30,123 nucleotides of DNA from Microcoleus asticus IPMA8 (GTDB lineage: Bacteria; Cyanobacteriota; Cyanobacteriia; Cyanobacteriales; Microcoleaceae): contig NZ_SRRZ01000093.1 of NCBI RefSeq assembly GCF_013179805.1, forward strand, positions 1 to 30,123, written 5' to 3'. Of this stretch, positions 1 through 7,999 are shown piece by piece. Every line of letters starts with the position of its first letter. The first letter of the stretch is position 1. The notes beneath the pieces were generated by a model. That model was not told the origin of the DNA. It saw nothing but the letters and a program-made list of their open reading frames with translations, and made no database searches. The position numbers and the translations under genes were made by a program.

Positions 1-161
1 TCAAGCATTCTATTAAGTTATTAATACATTACTTGAAATTTCACGATATTCCCATTCCTGGGGCATTCATACCTTGATTCAGCAACGCCAAAGTAACTAT
101 CTCGTAAACCCGCCTTCCTATGCTAATATTTAGGAAAATTATTATGCTAGGAGTTTAACAG

Positions 162-431
162 ATGGCTACCCTGCAAATAGAAAATATACCAGAGGAATTG
201 TACGCGAGACTGCAAGAGTTAGCCGCAGCTCAAAACCGCTCGATTAGCGCGTTTGCGATCGCCATTTTAGAAGCCGAGTTGTCAACAGAGACAAAACCCC
301 TCTCAGGAAAAGGTAAAAAGTCTGTAACAGAACTATTGGCAGAAATCAGCCGTCGTCGCGAGTCTCGTCCGGCGAATATGGGGATGATACTAGATAGTAC
401 CGCTTTAATGAGAGAGGAGCGCCACAAATAA
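162..431 (+). CDS. FitA/VapB-like ribbon-helix-helix antitoxin, orphan
   Basis: The 89-residue protein starts with a short beta strand (MATLQIENIPEEL) followed by two helices (LYARLQELAAAQNRSIS, then AFAIAILEAEL), the pattern of the FitA/Arc ribbon-helix-helix DNA-binding fold. The C-terminal tail is charged and ends DSTALMREERHK, like the toxin-binding tails of VapB/FitA antitoxins (typically DS-x-ELxREDR). An AGGAG about 8 nt before the ATG supports this start. In this family a PIN-domain VapC/FitB toxin normally follows immediately or overlaps; here the next 180 nt hold only a hairpin repeat and a promoter, so no cognate toxin is visible. It may be a leftover of a lost pair, a free-standing repressor, or an antidote against a toxin elsewhere. 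Family call is from sequence pattern; loss of the toxin is inference. Confidence 0.8.
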   Translation: MATLQIENIPEELYARLQELAAAQNRSISAFAIAILEAELSTETKPLSGKGKKSVTELLAEISRRRESRPANMGMILDSTALMREERHK

Positions 432-440
432 TATCTTGCA

Positions 441-529
441 CCATTTTTATGAACAGGCAAGATGCCTGTTCCACAAAAGTACCATTTTTATGAACAGGCA
501 AGATGCCTGTTCCACAAAAGTACCATTTT
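441..529. repeat. Tandem 41-nt hairpin repeat, two full copies and a partial third
   Basis: A 41-nt unit starting CCATTTTTATGAACAGGC runs 441-481 and again 482-522 with no visible change, then breaks off after CCATTTT at 523-529. Each unit carries a perfect inverted repeat GAACAGGCA-AGA-TGCCTGTTC. It lies between the orphan antitoxin and the promoter of the next toxin-antitoxin operon. It may act as a bidirectional barrier to transcription or may simply be a dispersed palindromic element. Confidence 0.85.
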
Positions 530-548
530 CTTGTCGGGTGGTTTATTT

Positions 549-577
549 TTACCAGTAAAAAGCTCGTTCGCTATAAT
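549..577 (+). promoter_or_regulatory. Candidate sigma70-type promoter of the DUF433/DUF5615 operon
   Basis: A perfect TATAAT at 572-577 is preceded, after a 17-nt spacer, by TTACCA at 549-554 (4 of 6 matches to TTGACA). It sits 41 nt before the ATG at 618. The AT-rich stretch at 567-582 would be the likely operator for an autorepressing antitoxin, but no clear operator palindrome is visible. Confidence 0.45.
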
Positions 578-617
578 ATACATACGACATTCCCAGCAGT
601 CAAACCCCTGATTAACT

Positions 618-944
618 ATGACACTAAAAGAATTAGAACCGCAACTGCTTTCCCTGACTCCGCCCGAGAAAGCTCAAGCAATACAGATATTAGCTCAAAG
701 TTTAGCCAACACCTGGCAGGGAATTGAAAAAACTCCCGGTATAGTCGGCGGTAATGCCAGGATTGCAGGGACTAGAATTTCTGTTTGGGGATTGGTAGAG
801 TCTCGTCGATTAGGTGCAACTGATGCTCAACTTTTAGAAGATTATCCGCATCTTAGTGCTAGCGACTTGAAAAATGCCTGGGCTTATGCTGAAGCATTTC
901 CTGACGAGATTGAAGCAGTAATTAAGTTGAACGATATAGACTAA
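618..944 (+). CDS. DUF433 family antitoxin
   Basis: The 108-residue protein has an N-terminal helical segment (about 1-35) and then the DUF433 core: TPGIVGGNARIAGTRISVW at about 38-56, followed by helices containing LGATDAQLLEDYPHLSASDLKNAWAYA. This core is a winged/homeodomain-like helix-turn-helix that in VapB-type antitoxins binds the operator and neutralises a PIN-like toxin. The stop codon is 4 nt from the start of the DUF5615 gene, the usual order antitoxin then toxin, so the two are surely one operon. A TATAAT promoter precedes it. Family assignment is by recognised motif. Autoregulation is expected for such pairs but is not shown here. The tail ending AVIKLNDID may be the toxin-binding part. 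Confidence 0.88.
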   Translation: MTLKELEPQLLSLTPPEKAQAIQILAQSLANTWQGIEKTPGIVGGNARIAGTRISVWGLVESRRLGATDAQLLEDYPHLSASDLKNAWAYAEAFPDEIEAVIKLNDID

Positions 945-948
945 TATC

Positions 949-1293
949 ATGGCAGGTTTGTATGCAGATGAACAATTCCCTCGGGTAGTAGTTGAATTAC
1001 TTCGCGCTCTAGGTCACGATGTGCTTACTGTACAAGAAGCGAGTAATGCAAATCTGGGCATTCCTGATGAAGATGTCCTGGCTTTTGCTGTCACAAAGGA
1101 ACGGGCAGTTTTAACACTCAATCGAATCGATTTTATTCGACTGCACGCTTCACAACCTAATCATGCTGGTATCATTGTCTGCAAAGACGATCAGCAGGAC
1201 AGACAGAGGATGGCTACACGAATTTCGGAGGCTATTTCTAATGTGGAAACATTGAGAGGAATGCTGGTTCGAGTCAATCGTCCATCTCAATAA
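949..1293 (+). CDS. DUF5615 family PIN-like ribonuclease toxin
   Basis: The 114-residue protein is a DUF5615 (Mut7-C/PIN-like) protein. It opens with LYADEQFP, which holds the first acidic pair (D7, E8) of the metal site, then RALGHDVLTVQEAS, a second acidic cluster PDEDVLAFA (D40-D42), and ERAVLTLNRIDFIRLH with D61. These are the positions expected for a PIN-type Mg2+ site that cleaves RNA. Length is normal for the family, so the gene looks intact. It is translated directly after the DUF433 gene (4-nt gap), giving a complete type II toxin-antitoxin module. The RNA target cannot be told from sequence. Nothing indicates inactivation. Confidence 0.88.
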   Translation: MAGLYADEQFPRVVVELLRALGHDVLTVQEASNANLGIPDEDVLAFAVTKERAVLTLNRIDFIRLHASQPNHAGIIVCKDDQQDRQRMATRISEAISNVETLRGMLVRVNRPSQ

Positions 1294-1462
1294 ATAACAG
1301 AGATTTAAAAAGCTGGTAAATTGCGATCGCCCCAGCATACAGATTTCTCGATCGACACGGACGGCATTTTGTCAAGAGCCTTGCCGTATTGGTACAGTGC
1401 AGGCGATCGCACCAGTAACGTAAAATGTCTAACAGCGGTCTTTGTAAAATAAATTTAGCCCC

Positions 1463-2380
1463 ATGAGCGACGAACAGGAAAAAAAACAAATTTTGACTCA
1501 GCAACCGGAAACAATTTCCACTGCCAGCGATGAGTTCGATCGCAGTGCAATTGACAGGACAGATTCAACTTCCGCACCAGCAGAAACTCCCGCAGAAATT
1601 GTCGCGCCCGAAGATATTTCAACGCCAATCGACGAAGCCGAAACAATTCCAATTGCCGCCGATAGCGCGCCGGAAACAACTCAAATTGCAAGTTATCCGG
1701 CTTCAACAATTCCAACTGCCAACCCCGATCCCAAACCAGCTCGCTCGTGGCAAATATTAGCAGTTTTTCTCAGCGGAATGTTAGTTGGTTCCGTCCTTAG
1801 TCTCGGCAGTTTGCTAGCGTGGAGAATGTATCAGGAAAGAGCGAACCTTCAAATCAAACTACCCGCTGACGTACCCCTCCCCGAAAGCCCTCCGCCTGTC
1901 GCAACAGCGCCCGCCAACCGCCGGCCCGGACTTCCCCCTGCCCCTGGAAGAGGACTGCCCGCCACAATCCCTCCGTCGCCCAGTCCCACTCAAATACCCT
2001 CTGTGTCTGGCGTTCCGCAACTTGCTTCCCCCTCGCCGTCGTCTTCTCCTTCTCCTTCTCCTTCTCCCGCTGCGGTTGAAACCCCTGTAACTGAGCGAGT
2101 TAACTTTCAAGCCGGTGCTACGGGGACTATTCTGAGCAGTAGTTTGCGAGCCAACATATCAAAGCGCTACTTACTGGAGTGCAATAGCGGCCAAAGCATG
2201 ACAATAAATGTTCAAGAAGGTCAAGTTAGCGCAGCAATTATTGCTCCTAACGGTGAAAATGTAGGTACTGCTGACAGCACAGGTCAGTGGCAAGGTCAAC
2301 TAGCCAGTAGCGGCGATTATACTATTGAAATTTCAGGCGATCGCCAAGCAAACTACCAAGTTAAAATTGAAGTCAAATAG
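1463..2380 (+). CDS. Single-pass membrane protein with Pro/Ser-rich stalk and PPC-like C-terminal domain
   Basis: The 305-residue protein has three parts. Residues 1-94 are acidic, rich in Thr/Ser/Pro/Ala and probably disordered in the cytoplasm. Residues about 96-121 form one membrane helix (SWQILAVFLSGMLVGSVLSL). Residues about 130-207 form a Pro/Ser-rich linker, ending in SPSPSPSPSP coded by a TTCTCC hexamer repeat at 2046-2069. Residues about 212-305 form a compact beta domain (TGTILSSSLRA, YLLECNSGQSMTINV, GDYTIEISG, YQVKIEV) resembling bacterial pre-peptidase C-terminal (PPC) domains. The layout suggests an inner-membrane anchor displaying a small domain in the periplasm. No enzyme motif is present and I do not know its function. 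Neighbouring genes give no clue. The repeat period is 6, which keeps frame, unlike the intergenic heptamer repeats. Confidence 0.75.
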   Translation: MSDEQEKKQILTQQPETISTASDEFDRSAIDRTDSTSAPAETPAEIVAPEDISTPIDEAETIPIAADSAPETTQIASYPASTIPTANPDPKPARSWQILAVFLSGMLVGSVLSLGSLLAWRMYQERANLQIKLPADVPLPESPPPVATAPANRRPGLPPAPGRGLPATIPPSPSPTQIPSVSGVPQLASPSPSSSPSPSPSPAAVETPVTERVNFQAGATGTILSSSLRANISKRYLLECNSGQSMTINVQEGQVSAAIIAPNGENVGTADSTGQWQGQLASSGDYTIEISGDRQANYQVKIEVK

Positions 2381-2464
2381 CAACTATAATTGTATCAGGG
2401 GGTAGTTACAAAATACATAAAGTCCCCCTGTAGCTAATTACAAATTACAAATTACTTATTACCA

Positions 2465-5440
2465 ATGATCGCACAAGTATCTGAAAACATCTACGAAGCA
2501 AAAACCCAGGAAATTGCCAAAGAAATACTGCGGGTAACTCAAGAGAAAAAGCGCTCTTTTTTCGGTCAACTCCAAGACCAAATGCGCTGGGACGACAAAC
2601 TGATGGATTGGGCGATGGCCAGCCCCGGACTCCGGGTGCAGTTGTTTCGATTTATTGACTGTTTGCCGGCCCTCCGCAGCAGGCCGGAAATTGCCCGCCA
2701 CTTGCAAGAATACCTGACCGCCCAAGAGGTAGAATTGCCCGAAGCATTGAAAAAATTGCTCAACTTTGCTAGCCCTGATTCGGTTCCGGGTCAATTGGCG
2801 GCGACGACGGTTGCGCCTGCTGTGGAAACTTTGGCGCACAAGTATATTTCTGGGGAAAATATCAAGCAGGTAATTAAAACCTTAGAGCGACTTCGCAAAG
2901 ATAAAATGGGTTTTACAGTTGACCTTTTGGGGGAAGCTGTCATTACTGAAGCGGAGGCGCAAATTTATCTTAACCGCTATTTGGAATTGATGGAGGAACT
3001 CGCGAATGCAGCGAAGAATTGGTCGCAGGTAGATACAATTGATAAAGCTGACGGCGAAACTCTGCCGCGAGTGCAAGTATCGGTAAAGTTAACAGCTTTT
3101 TATTCTCAGTTTGACCCGTTGGATGCTAAAGGTAGCGAGGAGAAAGTAAGCGAGAGAATTCGCCTGTTACTGCGCCGCGCGAAGGAGTTGGGAGCTGCTG
3201 TTCATTTCGATATGGAACAGTATGCCTACAAAAGTTTAACTCTGACAATTCTCAAAGACTTATTGTTGGAAGAAGAGTTTCGCAGTCGCACGGATATTGG
3301 AATTACACTGCAAGCATATTTGCGCGATAGTGCCCAAGATTTGCGAAACCTGATTTCCTGGGCAAAAAAACGCGGAAATCCGGTAACAGTGCGGCTGGTA
3401 AAAGGCGCTTACTGGGATCAGGAAACTATCAAAGCGATGCAGAAAGATTGGCCGCAGCCGGTCTACAATGACAAAGTTGCTACCGATGCCAATTTCGAGC
3501 AGATGACGCAGTTGCTGCTCGAAAATCACGAATATTTGTATGCAGCTATTGGCAGTCATAATGTACGATCGCAAGCGAGGGCGATCGCCATTGCCGAAAC
3601 TCTCAATATACCGCGCCGCCGCTTTGAAATGCAAGTCCTGTATGGCATGGGCGACAAATTGGCTAAGCTTTTGGTCGATCGGGGTTATCGCGTTCGAGTC
3701 TACTGCCCCTACGGCGATTTGCTGCCGGGAATGGCTTATTTGATCCGCCGCTTGCTGGAAAATACCGCCAACAGTTCTTTCATCCGGCAAAGTTCCGAAG
3801 AAATGCCGATCGAACAATTGTTAGCCGCACCAGTTGCTAACGGAAATGACCAGCTAGTTTACAGCAAAGTATTTCCCAACGTTGCCGATACCGACTACGC
3901 CAATACCAAATTGCGGCAACAAGCAGAAACAGCCATCAAATCAGTGCGCGCCAACTTAGGTAAAACCTATTTACCGCTAATCGATGGCGAGTACCAAAAT
4001 ACTGAAGCAACAGTTAACTCTCTCAACCCTTCCAATCCTACAGAAGTAGTCGGCAAAATCGGATTGCTTTCCGAAGAACAGGCAAAACAAGCCCTTGAAG
4101 CAGCAAAATCAGCCTCCACCAGTTGGCGAAAAACCCCCGTTCGACAGCGCGCCGGCGTCCTCCGCAAAGCAGCAGAATTGATGGAACAGCGGCGGCACGA
4201 ACTGTCAGCTTGGATGGTGTTTGAAGTTGGCAAACCCGTCAGAGAATGCGATGCCGAAGTTTCCGAAGCAATTGATTTTTGCCGCTACTACGCCGACGAA
4301 ATGGAACGGTTGGAACAAGGAAAAAATTACGACGTAGCCGGAGAAACCAACCGCTACAGCTATCAGCCGCGCGGCATTTCTTTAATCATTTCCCCTTGGA
4401 ATTTTCCCCTCGCAATTCCTGTGGGAATGACAGTTGCATCGCTGGTGGCAGGGAATTGTACTTTGCTCAAACCTGCGGAAGTTTCCTCAGTAATTGCAGC
4501 AAAAATCACAGAAATTTTGCTAGAAGCTGGCATTCCCAAAGGCGTATTTCAATACGTGCCTTGCAAAGGTTCAACCGTCGGCGCTTACATGGTGAAACAC
4601 CCTGACGTTCACATGATTACTTTCACCGGTTCTCAGGAAGTTGGCTGTCAGATTTATGCCGATGCTGCGATTTTGCAGCCTGGACAAAAACACCTGAAAC
4701 GAGTAATTGCGGAAATGGGCGGTAAGAATGCAATTATTGTCGATGAAAGTGCGGATTTAGACCAAGCAGTTGCAGGCGTAGTTTATTCGGCATTTGGCTA
4801 CAGCGGCCAAAAATGTTCCGCTTGTTCGCGAGTAATTGTGGTCGAATCGGTGTACGATAATTTTGTGGCAAGATTGGTAGAAGCGACGCGATCGCTCAAT
4901 GTCGGCGCAGCAGAAAATCCCGGCACTCAAGTCGGCCCTGTGATCGATGCAAATGCCCATTCGCGCATCCGCGAATACATCGAAACAGGCCGCGCCGAAG
5001 CTAAAATAGCTTTAGAAATGCCGGCACCGGAAACCGGTTATTTTGTCGGCCCAGTCATTGTTACGGAAGTATCGCCCACAGCAACTATCGCCCAAGAAGA
5101 AATTTTCGGCCCGGTTTTGTCGGTGATTCGGGCAAAGAATTTCAGCGAAGCGATTGTTATTGCTAACGGTACGAATTTTGCTTTAACCGGCGGATTGTAT
5201 TCTCGCACGCCTTCGCATATCGATCGAGCCGCATCCGATTTTGAAGTCGGAAATCTGTACATCAATCGCGGAATTACTGGCGCTGTGGTATCGCGGCAAC
5301 CCTTCGGAGGATTCAAACTTTCGGGAGTTGGTTCTAAAGCTGGCGGTCCGGATTATTTGCTGCAATTTCTCGAACCCCGCACCATAACTGAAAATATTCA
5401 GCGGCAGGGTTTTGCACCGATTGAAGGAGTGGATGATTAA
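2465..5440 (+). CDS. putA: Bifunctional proline dehydrogenase / L-glutamate gamma-semialdehyde dehydrogenase
   Basis: The 991-residue enzyme oxidises proline to glutamate in two steps. The first half is the FAD-dependent proline dehydrogenase barrel: VSVKLTAFYSQFDPL near 200, RLVKGAYWDQE at 310-320, YGMGDKL near 394, and CPYGDLLPGMAYLIRRLLENTANS-type residues that bind proline near 420-440. The second half is an NAD-dependent aldehyde dehydrogenase: ISPWNFPLAIP near 640, FTGSQEVG near 720, general base E750 in EMGGKN, nucleophile C784 in GQKCSACS, EEIFGPVLS, and C-terminal QPFGGFKLSG. The N-terminal ribbon-helix-helix DNA-binding domain of enterobacterial PutA is absent, so this is the shorter two-enzyme form and not a self-repressor. 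All key residues are visible. It stands alone and is followed by two strong hairpins. Confidence 0.96.
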   Translation: MIAQVSENIYEAKTQEIAKEILRVTQEKKRSFFGQLQDQMRWDDKLMDWAMASPGLRVQLFRFIDCLPALRSRPEIARHLQEYLTAQEVELPEALKKLLNFASPDSVPGQLAATTVAPAVETLAHKYISGENIKQVIKTLERLRKDKMGFTVDLLGEAVITEAEAQIYLNRYLELMEELANAAKNWSQVDTIDKADGETLPRVQVSVKLTAFYSQFDPLDAKGSEEKVSERIRLLLRRAKELGAAVHFDMEQYAYKSLTLTILKDLLLEEEFRSRTDIGITLQAYLRDSAQDLRNLISWAKKRGNPVTVRLVKGAYWDQETIKAMQKDWPQPVYNDKVATDANFEQMTQLLLENHEYLYAAIGSHNVRSQARAIAIAETLNIPRRRFEMQVLYGMGDKLAKLLVDRGYRVRVYCPYGDLLPGMAYLIRRLLENTANSSFIRQSSEEMPIEQLLAAPVANGNDQLVYSKVFPNVADTDYANTKLRQQAETAIKSVRANLGKTYLPLIDGEYQNTEATVNSLNPSNPTEVVGKIGLLSEEQAKQALEAAKSASTSWRKTPVRQRAGVLRKAAELMEQRRHELSAWMVFEVGKPVRECDAEVSEAIDFCRYYADEMERLEQGKNYDVAGETNRYSYQPRGISLIISPWNFPLAIPVGMTVASLVAGNCTLLKPAEVSSVIAAKITEILLEAGIPKGVFQYVPCKGSTVGAYMVKHPDVHMITFTGSQEVGCQIYADAAILQPGQKHLKRVIAEMGGKNAIIVDESADLDQAVAGVVYSAFGYSGQKCSACSRVIVVESVYDNFVARLVEATRSLNVGAAENPGTQVGPVIDANAHSRIREYIETGRAEAKIALEMPAPETGYFVGPVIVTEVSPTATIAQEEIFGPVLSVIRAKNFSEAIVIANGTNFALTGGLYSRTPSHIDRAASDFEVGNLYINRGITGAVVSRQPFGGFKLSGVGSKAGGPDYLLQFLEPRTITENIQRQGFAPIEGVDD

Positions 5441-5456
5441 TCATTCCTTTGTTGGC

Positions 5457-5514
5457 AGTGAGGACTGAAGTCCTCACTTTGGCTGTTAAGTTGGTAGGGT
5501 GCGCATTGCGCACC
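5457..5514. terminator. Two consecutive perfect hairpins downstream of putA
   Basis: AGTGAGGACT-GA-AGTCCTCACT (5457-5478, 10-bp stem) is followed by GGTGCGCA-T-TGCGCACC (5498-5514, 8-bp stem). Neither has a long T-tract, so they are not textbook intrinsic terminators, although TTT follows the first. They begin 17 nt after the putA stop and could stabilise its mRNA end or block transcription in either direction. They may equally be dispersed palindromic elements. Confidence 0.5.
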
Positions 5515-5563
5515 TTACTGTGGGGTAACAGAAAAAATTTCTGCGATATGAGCTAGTTATAAA

Positions 5564-7237
5564 ATGGAATCTACCAAAGATCGCGATCGGCTAAATTTTC
5601 AAAACCCTTCACTTGACAAGTGGCTGCGATTTTTAATTATAGCCGTATTAGTCATCGGTATTTTATTTCGCTTCGCCAATCTCGATCGCAAATTTTACTG
5701 GCTCGACGAAACATATACTTCTTTGAGAGTTTCTGGCTACACCGAAGCCGAAATAATCAAACAAATTTCCTACCAGAAAATAACCTCGCCTGCGGATTTA
5801 CAAAAATATCAGCAGATAAATTCCGAAAAAACTTTAAGCGATACCCTGAATTCTTTAGCAACAGAAGACCCCCAACACCCGCCGCTGTATTACGTACTAG
5901 CGCGATATTGGGCGCAGTGGTTCGGCAGTTCCGTTGCAGCAATGAGAAGTTTGGCCGCCGTCCTTAGCTTGTTAGTCTTTCCCGCAATTTATTGGCTGGC
6001 TTGGGAGTTATTTGAATCTTCAACAGTGGCGTGGATGGCGATCGCAATTTTCGCAATTTCTCCCTACCACATCTTGTTTGCCCAAGAAGCAAGACAGTAC
6101 AGTTTGTGGACAGTAACTACTATTTTATCCAGTGCAGCCTTGCTGCGAGCAATGCGCTCTGACGAAAATCAAAATCCTGTCGCCCTCGTTCTTTCCTGGG
6201 CGCTTTATGCAGGCACAGCAACACTGGGATTGTACACCCACTTGTTATTTGTCTGCGTCGCCGCCGCCCACGCAATCTACGTCGCAGTCATTGCCAACTG
6301 GCGCGATGTTAAAACATTCATTGCCTATTATGTAGCAGCTTTAATCGCCTTAATCGGCTTCATGCCTTCCCTGATAAATACTGTAGAAAACTTCAATCAA
6401 ATTAGAAGCACAACAGCATGGGCAGAACAGACCAATTTCTTAAGATTAGTCAGCAGGTGGATTGGTTCCGTCACCATAGCATTTTTTGATATTGGCATTG
6501 ATGGAACTGCCAACGCCACACAACTAGCCTTGCTAATTCCCGTTGGCATAATGATTTTAGCTTTAGTCGGCTATGCCCTTTATTTTCTGTGCCGACATAC
6601 ACCAAAGCGAGTGTGGTTGATAGTATTGTTATTAATTGCAACAACAGCTTTGTTTTTAGCAGTACCTGATATAATGAAAGGTGGGAGGCGATCGGCAAAT
6701 CCGCGATATTTAGTTCCTTGTTATGTGGGAATTCAGCTAGCAGTGGCTTACCTACTGTCTGCGAAAATTAGTAACAATTTGGATAACTTCAAACAGCAAA
6801 AACTGTGGAGAATAGTCATAGTTGCACTGTTTGCCGCAGGTCTTATATCCGGTGGAGTTAGTTCTCAAAGAGAGACTTGGTGGAATAAAGGCAGCGGCTG
6901 GCTTCGAGCCGAATTACAAGTAGCTGAGACTGTAAATCAAGCCAGCAATCCCCTAATTATCAGCGATGCCCCGATCGCATATATGATGCCTTTAAGTTAT
7001 CACCTTAAACCAAAAGTCAAACTGCTAATAGAACCCCGCTGTTACACTTCTTGCTACAAAAATCGAAAATTGGCACTTAAAAAACCGCAACCCTCTAAAA
7101 TTCCCGATGGTTTCAGCGAGTTGTTTTTATACAGACCGTCCTCAACTTTGCGATCGGCAATTCAGCAACAAAACTATCAAATAGAGCCGGCTGACGCTAA
7201 TGTTGACCTCAAACTCTGGAAAATTACCAAAAAATAA
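5564..7237 (+). CDS. GT39/PMT-like (ArnT-type) membrane glycosyltransferase
   Basis: The 557-residue polytopic protein belongs to the GT-C fold glycosyltransferases that take sugars from a polyprenyl-phosphate carrier at the outer face of the inner membrane. After the first membrane helix (about 21-38) comes the acidic catalytic motif in FYWLDETYTS (D48, E49) in the first periplasmic loop. A second conserved loop motif is EDPQHPPLYYVLARYW (near 100-115), and SPYHILFAQEARQYSLW (near 165-181) is also typical. About ten further hydrophobic helices follow, then a soluble C-terminal segment from about 460. The acceptor is unknown: protein, lipid or exopolysaccharide are all possible. It is not linked in an operon to a polysaccharide cluster. 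The ATG is preceded by only a weak ribosome-binding site. Confidence 0.85.
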   Translation: MESTKDRDRLNFQNPSLDKWLRFLIIAVLVIGILFRFANLDRKFYWLDETYTSLRVSGYTEAEIIKQISYQKITSPADLQKYQQINSEKTLSDTLNSLATEDPQHPPLYYVLARYWAQWFGSSVAAMRSLAAVLSLLVFPAIYWLAWELFESSTVAWMAIAIFAISPYHILFAQEARQYSLWTVTTILSSAALLRAMRSDENQNPVALVLSWALYAGTATLGLYTHLLFVCVAAAHAIYVAVIANWRDVKTFIAYYVAALIALIGFMPSLINTVENFNQIRSTTAWAEQTNFLRLVSRWIGSVTIAFFDIGIDGTANATQLALLIPVGIMILALVGYALYFLCRHTPKRVWLIVLLLIATTALFLAVPDIMKGGRRSANPRYLVPCYVGIQLAVAYLLSAKISNNLDNFKQQKLWRIVIVALFAAGLISGGVSSQRETWWNKGSGWLRAELQVAETVNQASNPLIISDAPIAYMMPLSYHLKPKVKLLIEPRCYTSCYKNRKLALKKPQPSKIPDGFSELFLYRPSSTLRSAIQQQNYQIEPADANVDLKLWKITKK

Positions 7238-7388
7238 CCTAAAAAATTAATGTAAAAAATGTCTTATTCACCGAGACATACTGCCCAGAAAAGGGGTTGT
7301 TGGAAGTATGTCGCAAGTAGAGTTCAATAGGGTTGTTTTCGCGTTAAGCTAGAAGTTAAGAAGCAAAAAATAACATAAAAAATCTACA

Positions 7389-7868
7389 ATGACAGTCACT
7401 GAAACCTCTAATATTCGCAAACTGCTGTGCGATCCAGACTTAGGGCTAATTCCTCACCTAGAAAAGTGCCTGAAAGATTTGCATTCATCTGCGATCGCCA
7501 GCGGAGAGAAATTCAAGGTCGAACCTTATGATATAGAACTCAAAAGCTGCCACACCCAGAAACATCCCAACGACCAAAAACCCATCGTCACTCAGTCAGT
7601 GTTAATAAAAATCCCGCTGACAGGGAAAGTTGAAGACAAGATGCAACTATATCTGATTGCAACTGAGTTGCAAAACCAAATCGACATCAAAATTATCGAC
7701 TGGAGTGCCTTAGAACGCCGCCAATACGACATTCAGGGCATCCCCTTAAAGCAGCCCATCACCAAAATAGACGGCGAGATGAATTACGACTTAGTATTCG
7801 ATCGACCAAACTACTGCTGCATCACCCTGTGCCGCCAATTTGACTTAAGTTACGCCGCCAATTTTTAA
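7389..7868 (+). CDS. Conserved-looking hypothetical protein, unknown function
   Basis: I do not recognise this 159-residue protein. It has no signal peptide and no membrane helix and looks soluble and cytoplasmic. The N-terminal third is helical (RKLLCDPDLGLIPHLEKCLKDLHSSAIAS). The rest alternates in beta-rich style (VEPYDIELKSC, VTQSVLIKIPLTG, MQLYLIATELQNQIDIKIIDW, NYDLVFDRPNYCCITLC). Five cysteines are present (two adjacent near 142-143), but there is no CxxC metal site. Codon use and a GCGATCGC site inside it match the resident genes, so it is probably a real native gene. It is flanked by non-coding spacers on both sides and followed directly by a large inverted repeat, so it is likely monocistronic. 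Confidence 0.6.
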   Translation: MTVTETSNIRKLLCDPDLGLIPHLEKCLKDLHSSAIASGEKFKVEPYDIELKSCHTQKHPNDQKPIVTQSVLIKIPLTGKVEDKMQLYLIATELQNQIDIKIIDWSALERRQYDIQGIPLKQPITKIDGEMNYDLVFDRPNYCCITLCRQFDLSYAANF

Positions 7869-7961
7869 TACCAATTCCCAAAAGTAGGGACACGGCAATG
7901 CCGTGTCCGACGCGGGGAGTAGGACACGGCATTGCGTGTCCCTACTGTTAATAATTGGTAT
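7868..7961. repeat. 94-nt nested inverted repeat (cruciform / MITE-like)
   Basis: The outer arms are ATACCAATT (7868-7876) and AATTGGTAT (7953-7961). Inside are arms of 25 and 24 nt (7884-7908 and 7922-7945) that are reverse complements except for one missing base. The left arm itself contains the perfect palindrome GACACGGCA-A-TGCCGTGTC. The 13-nt centre is GACGCGGGGAGTA. No coding capacity is seen. It lies between two convergent genes, where it could stop transcription from both sides, and it has the look of a small non-autonomous mobile or REP-like element. Confidence 0.85.
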
Positions 7962-7999
7962 AAGATTGAGAATTGTAGATCGATCGCACAAAATCAAAT

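Noticed and set aside
398..431. Antitoxin tail GMILDSTALM as the start of a fused PIN toxin
   Set aside because: It looks like a PIN N-terminus (MILDSSxL), but DSTALMREERHK fits the usual antitoxin tail better and the frame stops directly after.
503..727. 74-codon frame across the hairpin repeat and the promoter
   Set aside because: It begins in the repeat and runs over the DUF433 gene in another frame.
1859..2110. Arg/Gly-rich minus-strand frame opposite the Pro-rich linker
   Set aside because: It is the complement of the Pro/Ser-coding repeat; the composition is an artefact.
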